The notes below the pieces were generated by a model. It was not told the origin of the DNA and made no database searches. It was given only the letters and a program-made list of their open reading frames with translations. A DNA stretch of 64,000 bases, from contig JACKBU010000003.1 of assembly GCA_020634395.1 (NCBI GenBank), positions 62,001-126,000 on the forward strand, in the 5' to 3' direction. The stretch's first letter is position 1, and each line of letters begins with the position of its first letter. Shown here piece by piece: positions 35,084 through 44,557 of the stretch. Origin of the DNA: Ardenticatenaceae bacterium. Lineage in GTDB: Bacteria > Chloroflexota > Anaerolineae > Promineifilales > Promineifilaceae. The translations under genes were made by a program, and so were the position numbers.

Positions 35084-37115
35084 GCGCCAGTTTCTCCCAT
35101 TCAGTCATCCGCTGTGCCAATTCCTCTTCCGCCGCGGCGTATTCTAAGCTTAGGTTTTGTATCTTGTCAAAGGATTGTGCCTGGGTAGCTGCCTGTAGCG
35201 CCTCGCTAATGGCCTGCAAACTGGCTTCCAACTCGTGAACCTGCTGCTCCAGTTGGGCCAAGGCCTCTTCACGCTTGCGCTGCTCGTTTTTGCTCAGGCG
35301 CGGGGTATCGCCGTTTTCTTCCGGCTGCGGAGCGTTGATTTTGGCCTGGGCGGCGGCTTCGCGTGCCGCTTCAGTTTCCTCGCTGCGCTGGGCCAGGTAT
35401 TCCTGGTAGCTGCCGGTGTAAACGTGGAGACGGCCGTCGCGCAGTTCCCAGATTTGCGTCGCCAGCCGGTCCACCAGATACCGATCGTGGGTCACCATCA
35501 AAATCGTCCCCTGGAACTCGGCCAGCGCCGCCTGCAGCGTCTCCTGCGCCGGGATGTCCAGGTGATTCGTCGGCTCGTCCAGCAGCAAGAAGTTGGCTTT
35601 TTGCCGCGCCAGCAGCGCCAACGCCAGACGGCCGCGCTCCCCGCCGCTCAACAAGCGAATTGGTTTATACACATCATCACCCCGGAACAGATAACGCGCC
35701 AGGTAATTGCGCGCCTCGCTCAGAGGCATATTCTCCTGATCCAGCAACTCATCCAAGACAGTGTTGTTTCGGTTCAGATCGTCGTGGGCCTGCGAGAAGT
35801 AGCCGATTTCCAGGCTGGCTCCCAGCGTAATTTCCCCGGCCAGCGGCAGCAGGCGATCCAAAATGGTGCGCAGGAACGTGGTTTTGCCGGTCCCATTTGG
35901 CCCAATCAACGCCGCGCACTCCTGGCGGTGCAGCACGATGTCATCGGCCGTGAACAGCGGCGTGCCGGGATAGCCGATCGTTAGATTGCTGGTGCGCAGT
36001 ACCAGGTTGCCACTGCGGTGGGAAGCCTGGATGTGCATGTGGACTTCCGGCGGCCGGGTTGGCCCTTGCAGCGCTTTGATCTGTTCGTGCAGTTCGCCCA
36101 CGGTGGAGGCTTGCATTTCCACGCCGTATTCCGCCTTCACCTGCATCCAGCCCTTACTCTCCAGGGCACTGAGCACTCCCAAACCGCCGGCATGGATAGC
36201 CGCCACCTCGCGGCTGAGGCGGCTCAGTTTGCCCTGGGCCATTTGCGTGCGCTGCCCGGCAATATTGCGCCGGATGTAGTCCAGTTCTTTTTCCAATCGC
36301 TCTTTCAGCGAGGCAAACTCATCATAACGGCGCTGCCAGCGTTCGTCGCGCTGCAGGACGTAGGCGGAATAGTTGCCGCGATACGTTTGAATGTCGGTGC
36401 GGGTCATCTCCCAAATGGTGTTGACCGTTTTATCTAAAAAGTAGCGGTCGTGACTGACAATGAGCACCGCCCCTTCCCAGGTTTTAAGCGTACCTTCCAG
36501 CCACTCGATAGCCTGCACGTCCAGGTGGTTCGTCGGCTCGTCGAGGATCAGCAAGTCGGGTGCTTCTAGCAGGAGGCGGGCCAGCAGGACGCGGGTTTTT
36601 TGCCCGCCGCTGAGGTGGGGCAAAGGCAGCTTCCAGGATTCGGCGTCGAAGCCCAGACCTGTGAGAACCTGCCGGATGCGCAGTTCGTACTGGTAACCGC
36701 CGGCCAGTTCAAACTGTTCTTGCAAGTGGCTGTAACGTTCCAGGAGTGCGTCGCCCGCCTCTTCCGTGAGGTCGGGGTTGCTCATGGCGGCTTCCAGGTC
36801 GCGCAGCTCGGCTTCGGTGGCCCGCAGCGCTTTGAAGACAAGCAGCATTTCGTCGTAGACAGTATGCTGCCGCCCGGCGAAGGCTTCGGCCGCTTCCTGG
36901 CGCAAGTAGCCGAAACGAATGCCTTTGGCAAACTGTACACTGCCGGCCGAAGGTATCATCTGCCCGGCCAGAATGAGCAGCAGAGTGGTTTTGCCAATGC
37001 CGTTGGGGCCTACCAGGCCAACTTTTCCGTCTTTAGGCAGGCTAACGGAAATGCCGCTGAAGAGGTCGAACGCCCCAAAGGATTGGCTGAGGTTGGTGGT
37101 CGTCAGAATTGCCAT
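35076..37115 (-). CDS. ABC-F family ATP-binding protein
   Basis: 679 residues with two ATPase domains: Walker A GPNGIGKTTLL and GPNGTGKTTFL, signatures LSGGQKTRVLLARLLL and LSGGERGRLALALL, Walker B LLILDEPTNHLD and FLLLDEPTNHLD. Between them is the charged helical ARE-type linker (residues about 250-320), and a coiled-coil C-terminus rich in E/Q (about 600-679). ABC-F proteins act on ribosomes, in translation quality or antibiotic resistance. A TATAAT box lies eight bases before the ATG, so the message may be leaderless. Confidence 0.9.
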   Translation of the reverse strand: MAILTTTNLSQSFGAFDLFSGISVSLPKDGKVGLVGPNGIGKTTLLLILAGQMIPSAGSVQFAKGIRFGYLRQEAAEAFAGRQHTVYDEMLLVFKALRATEAELRDLEAAMSNPDLTEEAGDALLERYSHLQEQFELAGGYQYELRIRQVLTGLGFDAESWKLPLPHLSGGQKTRVLLARLLLEAPDLLILDEPTNHLDVQAIEWLEGTLKTWEGAVLIVSHDRYFLDKTVNTIWEMTRTDIQTYRGNYSAYVLQRDERWQRRYDEFASLKERLEKELDYIRRNIAGQRTQMAQGKLSRLSREVAAIHAGGLGVLSALESKGWMQVKAEYGVEMQASTVGELHEQIKALQGPTRPPEVHMHIQASHRSGNLVLRTSNLTIGYPGTPLFTADDIVLHRQECAALIGPNGTGKTTFLRTILDRLLPLAGEITLGASLEIGYFSQAHDDLNRNNTVLDELLDQENMPLSEARNYLARYLFRGDDVYKPIRLLSGGERGRLALALLARQKANFLLLDEPTNHLDIPAQETLQAALAEFQGTILMVTHDRYLVDRLATQIWELRDGRLHVYTGSYQEYLAQRSEETEAAREAAAQAKINAPQPEENGDTPRLSKNEQRKREEALAQLEQQVHELEASLQAISEALQAATQAQSFDKIQNLSLEYAAAEEELAQRMTEWEKLAHE

Positions 37116-37123
37116 AACGGCTG

Positions 37124-37129
37124 ATTATA
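37124..37129 (-). promoter_or_regulatory. -10 box giving a possibly leaderless ABC-F transcript
   Basis: TATAAT on the minus strand with only eight bases (37116-37123) before the ATG; the -35 is weak. The word TATAATCAGCCG is shared with the -10 region before the leader ORF at 61322. Confidence 0.5.
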
Positions 37130-37187
37130 CCGTAATGGCCAGGGTGAGGGCACTATGGCGGCCAAGCAACGGCCGTCCGTGCTGAAA

Positions 37188-38996
37188 TCAGTGGAAAAGC
37201 TGTAAGAGTCCGGCGTTGAAGGTTTGCAGGCGTTCTTTCCAGGATTTACGGCCGTTTCTCTCGTTGACGGGCTGGTAATTGGCGCGGTAGTAGTAGTGAT
37301 AGGCGTAGCCGAAACGGCCGTTGCTGTTCACTTTGTTCAGGATGACCCCGGCAATGGGGCTGTCCAGAGCCTGGATTTGGGCAACGGCCGTGACAAATGC
37401 CGGATAACGCGTGTGCCCCGCACTAGCTACAAAAATCGAGGTGTCTACCAGCCGCGATAAGACCACGGCATCGGTCACCGCCAAAACCGGCGGGCTGTCG
37501 AAGATGACATAATCTGCCTGCTCCTTCAGCCAGGCAAACACGTCTTTCATGCGCTCGGAACCTAGCAGTTCCGCCGGGTTCGGCGGCAGACGGCCGGCGG
37601 GCAGTACGTACAAGTTAGGGATCAACGTACCTTTGACGTACTGCATATCTTCCCGCCCGCGAATGATCATGTTGCACAGCCCCCTGCTGCCATCCACCTC
37701 CAACATTTTATGCAGCATGGGCCGGCGCATGTCGGTATCCACCAGGAATACACGTTTACCCGACTGGGCCAGCGCCGTTGCCAGATTGATCGACACCGTC
37801 GTTTTGCCTTCGCCGATGTTGGCGCTGGTGATCAGCAGCGTGCGCACCTCCCGATCTACGCTGATAAACTGGATGTTGGTGCGAATCTGGCGGTATGCTT
37901 CGGCGGCAGGCGAGCGAGGTTCCATAGCGACAACCAGAGCATCCACCGGTTTGCCCACTTTCGTTTTTTGCAGAGAGCCTAAGGTGGTCAGACCTGTGCT
38001 TAATTCGATCTCTTTGGGGTCTTTCAGGGTATCGTCCATGTATTCCACCAAAAAGACCAGACCCAGCGCCAACATACCGCCCACTACCGTCGCCAAAATG
38101 GTGTTTGTCAGAACACGCGGACGAATAGGCGTTTCCGGCAAACGCGCCGATTCGTCGATGACCAGGTTATTTAAACTGCGCACTTCGGCCACGCGCACGT
38201 CTTCATAGTTGGCCAGCAGACGCGAGTAATTTTCGCGCAGGCGCAAAATAGTGTCGTTTTGCCGGTCGATGTCGGCCTGGTTGGAAACGTTCTTTTGTAA
38301 TTCTGCATCCAAAGCGGATTCGGCCGTCGCCAGTTCGGCGGCAATGGACTGTACTTCGGCGGCGGAGGTGTTTTCCTGATCGGTAAGAAGGCGATAGTAC
38401 GCTTCGCGTAACTTCTGGATGTTATCGGTTTGCTGGTCGATGTCGGCCTGGTTGAGCACAGCTTTTTGCAAGATCACTTCCAGGTCCGATTCGGCCGTTT
38501 GTAGACTCACTCGCAGCGTTTGCAGCTCTTCTTCCAGGCTGGCCTTTAAACTGGCATAGCGCTCTAACTGCTGGAGGTTATTACGCTCCGCAAAAACGGT
38601 CGGAATTTCGTTGGCCAGGTCGCGGGCTACGGCCGGATTCGTGTCTTCTACACTCAAATTGATCAACTGGGTATTGTTTACCAGTTGGACCTGCACCTGC
38701 TTGACCATATCTTCTGGCCTGGCGTTGAGATTCAGGTTTCTGGCTGCCTCATCCAATACTTCGTAATTCTTGAGTCTTTCTGCGTAAAATTGGGCTAACT
38801 GCTCACTGGTAAGCAAGGAGTTGTAGGCGTTGTCCACGCCGTTGTTGCCTTCTATAACCAGCAGCTTCGACGTGGCCCGATATACTGGCGCCTGCGTGCT
38901 GTTGAAATAATAGGCGGCGACGCCAGCAAGCAATGCTCCCAGGATAATTAACCACAACCAGCGCCAGATCAGATAAACGTACTGCCGTAGTTCCAC
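37188..38996 (-). CDS. Polysaccharide biosynthesis tyrosine autokinase (Wzz/BY-kinase)
   Basis: 602 residues. N-terminal Wzz-type membrane region: span LIILGALLAGVAAYYF, large periplasmic coiled coil (about 60-260, two near-identical segments QNDTILRLRENYSRLL / QTDNIQKLREAYYRLL), second span near 290-315. C-terminal kinase (about 370-560) with Walker A GEGKTTVSIN, Walker A' FLVDTDMRRPMLHKML, Walker B YVIFDSPPVL and a Tyr-rich tail GYAYHYYYRANY that is autophosphorylated in this family. It controls chain length of exported polysaccharide, but no other polysaccharide genes lie beside it. GTG start with GGGAG upstream. Confidence 0.88.
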   Translation of the reverse strand: MELRQYVYLIWRWLWLIILGALLAGVAAYYFNSTQAPVYRATSKLLVIEGNNGVDNAYNSLLTSEQLAQFYAERLKNYEVLDEAARNLNLNARPEDMVKQVQVQLVNNTQLINLSVEDTNPAVARDLANEIPTVFAERNNLQQLERYASLKASLEEELQTLRVSLQTAESDLEVILQKAVLNQADIDQQTDNIQKLREAYYRLLTDQENTSAAEVQSIAAELATAESALDAELQKNVSNQADIDRQNDTILRLRENYSRLLANYEDVRVAEVRSLNNLVIDESARLPETPIRPRVLTNTILATVVGGMLALGLVFLVEYMDDTLKDPKEIELSTGLTTLGSLQKTKVGKPVDALVVAMEPRSPAAEAYRQIRTNIQFISVDREVRTLLITSANIGEGKTTVSINLATALAQSGKRVFLVDTDMRRPMLHKMLEVDGSRGLCNMIIRGREDMQYVKGTLIPNLYVLPAGRLPPNPAELLGSERMKDVFAWLKEQADYVIFDSPPVLAVTDAVVLSRLVDTSIFVASAGHTRYPAFVTAVAQIQALDSPIAGVILNKVNSNGRFGYAYHYYYRANYQPVNERNGRKSWKERLQTFNAGLLQLFH

Positions 38997-39111
38997 GAAT
39001 TTCTCCCACTATTGCGATGATGTTGCTTGCAAGGTAACGCATGTGACGGCAAAGTGCGGTAAAGGCGCGGTGAAACAACTGTGAAGGGGTCGTGAATCCT
39101 GTGGCAGAAAT

Positions 39112-39135
39112 AAAAAACCCCCTCGGTGGAGGGGG
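39112..39135 (-). terminator. Terminator of the sigma factor gene
   Basis: CCCCCTC / GAGGGGG stem at 39118-39135 with a four-base loop, followed on the minus strand by six T. Confidence 0.9.
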
Positions 39136-39166
39136 TTTTGGTTTAACGTGGTTGGTTTAAGATAAC

Positions 39167-40393
39167 TCAGTTGAGATACTGGCGTAGATGACCGGCAAAA
39201 TTGGGATGGCGCAGTTTGCGCAATGCTTCCTTTTCCAACTGCCGAATGCGTTCGCGTGAAAGGCCAAACATCTCGCCGACTTCTTTCAGCGTGCGTGATT
39301 CACCGTCTTGCAAGCCATAACGCAGGCGCAAGATGCGCGCTTCACGCGGGGTAAGTTGATCTAAAATGTCGCCCAACTCTTCGGTGAGCATCTTATTGGC
39401 GACCATTTCCGCTGGTGGGGGTGCTTCGATGTCTTCGATGAAGTCGCCCAATTCGGCGTCAGATTCGTCGCCGACGGGGCGTTCCAGGTGCACGGGCTGG
39501 CGGCTGGTACGCAGCATCCAGCGGACGCGCTCAGCCGGCAGTTCCATGTTTTCGGCAATCTCTTCAGCGGTAGGCTGACGGCCGTATTCCTGTTCCAACT
39601 CCTGCGCCACCTGATACAGCTTGCTAATGCGGCCGCCCAAATGGGCCGGAATACGAATCGTACGGCCGTGATTGGCCAACGCTCGCGTCACCGCCTGCCG
39701 GATCCACCAGGTAGCATACGTACTAAAACGATTGCCCCGGCGATAATCATACTTTTCCACGGCCTTCATCAAGCCCACGTTCCCTTCCTGAATCAGATCC
39801 AGGAACTGCAGGCCGCGGCCGCGGTATTTCTTAGCAATGCTTACAACCAGGCGTGTGTTGGCGCGGATAAGGTGCGCCCGCGCTGCATCACCGACTTCCT
39901 TCAGTCGCTGTAGTTCGTCTAACTCGTCATCTGTCAGAGGATACTCGCCAGCCATCGCTTCTTCAGCCGCGCGGCCAGCTTCAATTTCCATAGCCAGTTG
40001 AACCTCTTCCTCAGCAGTCAACAACTGCTGCTGGCCCATTTCCCGAAAATACAAACCCACTGAATCGTCAATCGGCACATTGCTCAAATCAAACAGCGGT
40101 GCAATGTGGGCCTTGGGGGAATTAGCATCATCAACGGCCGTGCCATCCAGATCATCCAGGTCTGTCTCTTCTTCAGAACTCATGGCGTTGCTGGCTTCGT
40201 CTTCGTTTTCAAAAACAGGCACGCCCATTGATTGGGCTTCTTCCAAGATTGTTTCTAAAAGCGGTAAGTTATTTTCAATATTGGGGAGAGCTTCAAGAAT
40301 CTGGTCGTACGTAATGTACCCCTGCTCCATACCGTCGTTTAGCAAAACGCTAACCACGTCCATTTCATCGAATGGATTCCCTAAATCGCTCAA
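39167..40393 (-). CDS. rpoD: Housekeeping sigma factor RpoD/SigA
   Basis: 408 residues. Short region 1.1 (MSDLGNPFDEMDVVSVLLN), acidic spacer, region 1.2-2 with LRLVVSIAKKYRGRGLQFLDLIQEGNVGLMKAVEKYDYRRGNRFSTYATWW and region 4 with SRTLKEVGEMFGLSRERIRQLE and the last helix HPNFAGHLRQYLN. This is the complete principal sigma factor; it recognises the TTGACA/TATAAT promoters seen around it. Its promoter (40478-40507) and terminator (39112-39135) are both clear, so it is transcribed alone. Nearly free of ACGGCCGT: only one or two copies. Confidence 0.97.
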   Translation of the reverse strand: MSDLGNPFDEMDVVSVLLNDGMEQGYITYDQILEALPNIENNLPLLETILEEAQSMGVPVFENEDEASNAMSSEEETDLDDLDGTAVDDANSPKAHIAPLFDLSNVPIDDSVGLYFREMGQQQLLTAEEEVQLAMEIEAGRAAEEAMAGEYPLTDDELDELQRLKEVGDAARAHLIRANTRLVVSIAKKYRGRGLQFLDLIQEGNVGLMKAVEKYDYRRGNRFSTYATWWIRQAVTRALANHGRTIRIPAHLGGRISKLYQVAQELEQEYGRQPTAEEIAENMELPAERVRWMLRTSRQPVHLERPVGDESDAELGDFIEDIEAPPPAEMVANKMLTEELGDILDQLTPREARILRLRYGLQDGESRTLKEVGEMFGLSRERIRQLEKEALRKLRHPNFAGHLRQYLN

Positions 40394-40477
40394 AATTCCC
40401 TTTTCTCCTTAAAAAATATCGTGCTCAGGTTGTGTGGTTTGACTCGCACCCAACTCTGCCTCTTCCTGCACTGGGGC

Positions 40478-40507
40478 AGTCTAGCATATTCAGCAAATAA
40501 AAGTCAA
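40478..40507 (-). promoter_or_regulatory. Promoter of rpoD
   Basis: On the minus strand TTGACT (40502-40507), 18 bases, extended -10 TGCTAGACT with TAGACT at 40478-40483. Leader of about 80 bases to the ATG. Confidence 0.55.
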
Positions 40508-40619
40508 GGGGGGTAAAGCCCTTCATTTCAATGTATTGTCAAGTTTAAAATATTTGCCTTAGCAGGGTATGAGATTGAGGTGAGGAAGCCTATAATGTTA
40601 AAAAGAAAACAGGCGATTT

Positions 40620-41468
40620 TCAGGTGGCGGATGGGAATACGGCCGTCTGGCAAACCTCATCAACGCCGGGCAGTGGCGTGGTCAGCAACGCCATGGCCCG
40701 ACGCACATCTAGTTCACAATTTAGCGGCCATTGTTCACCCAGCGAAGGGCCAACAGCCAACGTCTGCCGTTCCTCGATCCCCCACCAATCTAACATCTTT
40801 AAGGCAAACTCCGCCCGCGATAAAACCTGGCGGCCAGCCACGTTTAAAATGCCCGTGTAAGTATGATGCGCCAGTTCCAAACAGGCAGCCGTAAGCGTGT
40901 TCACCCAAACCGGATTGCGAATCTGGTTATCGAAAAGCGTGACCGGCTGGCCAGCCCGCAGCGCGGCGGCCATCCAGGCTGTGCCATGATCCATGTGCTC
41001 CAGACTGTAAATGAGCGACGTGCGGATGATGACGTGATTGGGATAAGCGCCCACGGCCGTTTCGGCAGCGGCTTTGGCCCGCCCATAGGCGTTGACAGGA
41101 TCCGGCACGGCCGTCTCGTCATAAGGCGCGCCGCCGCGGCCAGAAAACACCACATCAGTGGAGAGGTGAATGAGCCGGGCGCCGGCAGACGCAGCCGCCT
41201 GGGTAATGTGCGCCGCGCCCTGTTCGATCACCGCCGCCATGTCATCGCCCCGGTTGGAACCGGCGGTGTGGATGATCACATCCGGGGCAAAATCGGCGAC
41301 GAGTTGGGACACGGCCGTTTCTGAGCGCACGTCCAGGTAACGGCCGTGCGGCAAGCCCAACGGATCACGGCTGAAAAACGTATACAGCACCTCATGCTCC
41401 GGCAGCGCCTGCGAAACCAGATGCTGGCCCAGGTAACTGCTGCCGCCGGTGATCAGCAAACGGCTCAA
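40620..41468 (-). CDS. NAD-dependent sugar-nucleotide reductase/epimerase (RmlD-like)
   Basis: 282 residues of the extended SDR family. Opens LLITGGSSYLGQHLV (Rossmann), then HLSTDVVFSGRG and YGRAKAAAE with the YxxxK pair, and NPVWVNTLTAACLEL like the substrate lid of dTDP-4-dehydrorhamnose reductases. Reduction of a sugar nucleotide is likely; the exact substrate is unknown. Its start overlaps the rnc stop by four bases. It carries ACGGCCGT at least three times, read as ETAV. Confidence 0.75.
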   Translation of the reverse strand: MSRLLITGGSSYLGQHLVSQALPEHEVLYTFFSRDPLGLPHGRYLDVRSETAVSQLVADFAPDVIIHTAGSNRGDDMAAVIEQGAAHITQAAASAGARLIHLSTDVVFSGRGGAPYDETAVPDPVNAYGRAKAAAETAVGAYPNHVIIRTSLIYSLEHMDHGTAWMAAALRAGQPVTLFDNQIRNPVWVNTLTAACLELAHHTYTGILNVAGRQVLSRAEFALKMLDWWGIEERQTLAVGPSLGEQWPLNCELDVRRAMALLTTPLPGVDEVCQTAVFPSAT

Positions 41469-42175
41469 ACCTCTTCCTCCTCGTACTGCTCGGCAGCAGC
41501 CAGAGCCACCCGCGCCGCCGCCTGAGCTGCGGCCTGTTTGCTGCGCCCTTCACCTCGACCCCACGCCTGTTCGCCAACCAAAACCTGCACGGTAAACACC
41601 TTAGCATGATCAGGACCACGCGCCTCCACCACCTCGTAGTGTGGTGTGATGTTGTAACGCGCCTGCGCCCACACCTGGAACTCACTTTTGGCGTCTTTGT
41701 GCAGAGATTCATCCAGAATAGTGACCAGCGCCGGGCCAGCCAGTTTTTCTACCAGCACTCGCACCGCAGGCAGCCCCTGATCCAGATAAATCGCACCAAT
41801 CACCGCCTCAAACGTGGCACACAAGATCGGTGTGCGCTCGCGTCCGCCGCTCTCCGATTCACCAACGCCCAGGCGCAAAAACCGGCCGAGTTCCCACTGC
41901 CGTGCAAAACTGGCCAGCGTATTGGCCCGCACCAACGCCGCCCGCAGACTGGTTAATTCCCCTTCATCTACTTCCGGCAGGCGGTTGTACAGGTAGGCGC
42001 CGACGACAAAATCCAGAACGGCATCGCCCAAAAACTCCAGGCGCTCGTTGTCTTCTAAAGCTTGTTCGCTGTTTTCATTTAAATAGGAACGATGAGTAAG
42101 GGCGCGTATAAGCAGTGAATAATCACTAAATTTTGTGCCGATAATACTTTCTAGAGATTCCAAACTTTCATGCAT
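41465..42175 (-). CDS. rnc: Ribonuclease III
   Basis: 236 residues. Catalytic signature NERLEFLGDAVLDF and the second acidic cluster FEAVIGAIYLDQG; C-terminal dsRNA-binding domain from about 160 (SEFQVWAQARY, ITPHYEVV, GEGRSKQAAAQAAARVAL). It cuts double-stranded RNA, rRNA precursors and hairpins. ATG 42175 lies one base after the fabF stop, favouring coupling over the longer reading from 42235. The fold-back repeats between genes here would be natural substrates. Confidence 0.93.
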   Translation of the reverse strand: MHESLESLESIIGTKFSDYSLLIRALTHRSYLNENSEQALEDNERLEFLGDAVLDFVVGAYLYNRLPEVDEGELTSLRAALVRANTLASFARQWELGRFLRLGVGESESGGRERTPILCATFEAVIGAIYLDQGLPAVRVLVEKLAGPALVTILDESLHKDAKSEFQVWAQARYNITPHYEVVEARGPDHAKVFTVQVLVGEQAWGRGEGRSKQAAAQAAARVALAAAEQYEEEEV

Positions 42176-42176
42176 A

Positions 42177-43427
42177 TCAGGGTACAAACTCTTTAACAGC
42201 CAGGACGGCGTTGTGTCCGCCAAAGCCAAAGGCATGGTTCAGACACACGCGAACCTGGCCGGCACGCGCCCGATTGGGCACGTAATCCAGGTCGCAGTCG
42301 GGATCTGGCGTTTCATAGTTAATGGTTGGCGGGATCATCTGATCGCGCATGGCCAGAATACAGAAAATTGTTTCGATGGCTCCTGTGGCCCCCATAATGT
42401 GGCCGGTCATCGATTTGGTGGAGCTGATGGCCAACTTGTAGGCATGATCACCAAAAACACTTTTGATAGCGGCCGTTTCCGAGGCATCGTTGAGTTGGGT
42501 GGCCGTGCCATGGGCACTGATGTAATCGACGTCGGCCGGCTGGAGATTGGCATCGTCCAGGGCTTTGCGAATAGCGCGGGCCGCGCCGGCGCCGCCCTCG
42601 GAGGGCGCGGTGATGTGGTAGGCATCGGTCGTCCGTCCATAGCCGACAATTTCGCCAAAGATTTCTGCGCCGCGTGCCTGCGCGTGCTCCAGGCTTTCCA
42701 GGATCAGAATGCCCGCCCCCTCTCCGACGACAAGACCATCACGGTTTTTGTCAAACGGCCGTGGTGCACATTCACTGGCCGTAGACGTAGCCCCCGCTTT
42801 TTCAAAACCAGCCATAGCCACATCGGTAATAATGGCTTCGCTGCCGCCCGTCAACACAGCATCCACTTCGCCATGCTGGATGGCCCGGAAAGCATGGCCG
42901 ACAGCGTCGTTGCCGGCGGCGCAGGCCGTGGTAATGGTGGCGCTTGGCCCCTGGATGCCATAGTCTATAGCCAGCATACCGGCTGCACCGTTGGGCATAA
43001 TCATCGTAATGCCAAACGGACTCACCCGGCGTGGCCCTTTCTCCAAAATAATGTGTTCTTGCTCCACCAGAGTGCCAATTCCCCCCACTCCGGTCCCTAA
43101 AATCACGCCGATACGTTCACGATTCTCATCGGTGATGGGGAGTTGAGCCTGGGCCATCGCTTCGCTGGCAGCGATGGTGGCCAGTTGTTGGTAGCGGTCA
43201 CGCCGCCGCGCCAGACGCTTGTCCATATGTTCTTCGGCGTCAAAGTCTTTGATTTCGCAAACCGCACCGGCCGTGTGTTCACCTTTGTCGATAATGGTGA
43301 AGGGGCCGAGACCCGATTTGCCAGCCAGAACTGCCGCCCAGGTTTCGGGCACGTTGTAGCCCAGAGGTGTAATGAGTCCCATGCCGGTGATAACGACGCG
43401 TGGTTTTTGCCGGTTATTGTTATCCAT
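42177..43427 (-). CDS. fabF: Beta-ketoacyl-ACP synthase II
   Basis: 416 residues. Catalytic Cys in TTACAAGNDAV, His in AHGTATQLND and His in SMTGHIMGATG; PRVVITGMGLITPLGYN at the start is the family hallmark. It elongates acyl-ACP with malonyl-ACP in type II fatty acid synthesis and is separate from the type I megasynthase. GGAG ten bases before ATG 43427; M1 of the longer reading is less likely. An acpP gene, often next to fabF, is not present. Confidence 0.93.
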   Translation of the reverse strand: MDNNNRQKPRVVITGMGLITPLGYNVPETWAAVLAGKSGLGPFTIIDKGEHTAGAVCEIKDFDAEEHMDKRLARRRDRYQQLATIAASEAMAQAQLPITDENRERIGVILGTGVGGIGTLVEQEHIILEKGPRRVSPFGITMIMPNGAAGMLAIDYGIQGPSATITTACAAGNDAVGHAFRAIQHGEVDAVLTGGSEAIITDVAMAGFEKAGATSTASECAPRPFDKNRDGLVVGEGAGILILESLEHAQARGAEIFGEIVGYGRTTDAYHITAPSEGGAGAARAIRKALDDANLQPADVDYISAHGTATQLNDASETAAIKSVFGDHAYKLAISSTKSMTGHIMGATGAIETIFCILAMRDQMIPPTINYETPDPDCDLDYVPNRARAGQVRVCLNHAFGFGGHNAVLAVKEFVP

Positions 43428-43449
43428 CAATTTTTGTCTCCGCTTATTT

Positions 43450-43761
43450 TCAGGATGCTGCACTGCCGATGTGGCCTTTGGCTTGTTGGCGAGCGGCGTA
43501 CTTTTCCAGGGTTTGGGTCAGGGCTTCGTCAAGGTCAACGCCTACGGCCGTTGCCAGCAGGCAAAGGCTGTATAGAACGTCGCCCAGTTCGCCGGCGAGG
43601 GTTTCAGGTGCTTGAAACGGCCGTTCACCATATTCCGTCGCCAGCAAAACTTCCTTCGCCACCTCACCAAGTTCGCTTATCAAGTCAAGAACATAAACAC
43701 TTGGCGCGTGGGTTAAGTTCTGTTTTTGGGCAAATTCTGTGGATTGCTGCTGCCAGTTCAT
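43450..43761 (-). CDS. MazG-like nucleotide pyrophosphohydrolase
   Basis: 103 residues of the all-alpha NTP pyrophosphatase fold: DLISELGEVAKEVLLA and LAGELGDVLYSLCLLATAV give the EExxE-x(n)-ExxD metal sites. These small MazG proteins hydrolyse (d)NTPs, possibly non-canonical ones. Located just upstream of fabF on the same strand. Two ACGGCCGT octamers. Confidence 0.85.
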   Translation of the reverse strand: MNWQQQSTEFAQKQNLTHAPSVYVLDLISELGEVAKEVLLATEYGERPFQAPETLAGELGDVLYSLCLLATAVGVDLDEALTQTLEKYAARQQAKGHIGSAAS

Positions 43762-43763
43762 AG

Positions 43764-43835
43764 GAGTTGATCGTTGATAGTGAACAGTTAATCATGGTGG
43801 ACAAACCACCCATCAACTTCCCACTTTTAGCTCTT
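43764..43835. repeat. Gap with tract gttgatagtgaacagttaatc
   Basis: gttgatagtgaacag and downstream catcaacttcccac form another fold-back in the gap between molybdopterin genes and mazG; words are like those of the 4323 repeat. Confidence 0.5.
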
Positions 43836-44555
43836 TTAGCTGTTGTCTTCTTCCGTGGGATGATAGTGACCTTCTACCCACACACTGCGGTCCGCACCGA
43901 CTTCTTTTTTCCAGACAGGCACGATTTCTTTAAGGCGATCGATGCCATAACGAGCGGCATCAAAAACACCCTGGTCGCGATGGCCGGCCGCGCAAGCCAC
44001 AAAAGTTGTCACATCACCTATGCCCAACTGGCCGATGCGCTGCACAATAGCCACGCCTTTGACCAACGGCCAGCGCGCCCAGATTTCGCGGGCGATTTGG
44101 GCCATTTTTTGTTCGGCCATGGCAGAATAGGCTTCGTACTCCAGGTAAAGCGTCTCTGGTGGCAGCCCTTTGCGTTGGGTTTGGCCTCGTACCGAACCGG
44201 TAAAACTGACCACCGCGCCTACATCCGGCTCGGCCAGGCGTTTGTGGATGGCATTCATATCCAGCGGTTCGTGGGTAATCGCAAAATAGGTGGGATGGGG
44301 CGAGTCATCATCGCCGCCGCTGACGGGCGGGAAGATGGCAATTTCGTCGTGGGGCTGCACGGCCGTATCCGGGAAAGCAAACGACTGGTTCACAGCCACC
44401 AGCGCCGTCGGCAGCGAGTCGCCCAAGGCCGGATATTCCGCTGCCAGGGCAGACAACAAGGTCTTTACTGTGACCGGCGGGTCCAATGCCAGGTGTACTT
44501 TGTTCTGCCCGGCGCGATCTTTAAGGGTAGCAAACAGGCGAATGGTGAATTGCAT
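43836..44555 (-). CDS. Molybdopterin synthase MoaD-MoaE fusion
   Basis: 239 residues. Residues 1-81 are MoaD (ubiquitin-like) ending FPPVSGG, with the di-glycine at 80-81. Residues about 90-239 are MoaE: VGAVVSFTGSVR, LYLEYEAYSAMAEQKM, AIVQRIGQLGIGDV and PVWKKEV, which holds the active-site Lys. The two make the dithiolene of molybdopterin. In free MoaD the C-terminal Gly must be thiocarboxylated, so the fusion should be cut after GG, as reported for M. tuberculosis MoaX. Two bases separate it from moaC. Confidence 0.9.
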   Translation of the reverse strand: MQFTIRLFATLKDRAGQNKVHLALDPPVTVKTLLSALAAEYPALGDSLPTALVAVNQSFAFPDTAVQPHDEIAIFPPVSGGDDDSPHPTYFAITHEPLDMNAIHKRLAEPDVGAVVSFTGSVRGQTQRKGLPPETLYLEYEAYSAMAEQKMAQIAREIWARWPLVKGVAIVQRIGQLGIGDVTTFVACAAGHRDQGVFDAARYGIDRLKEIVPVWKKEVGADRSVWVEGHYHPTEEDNS

Positions 44556-44557
44556 AC

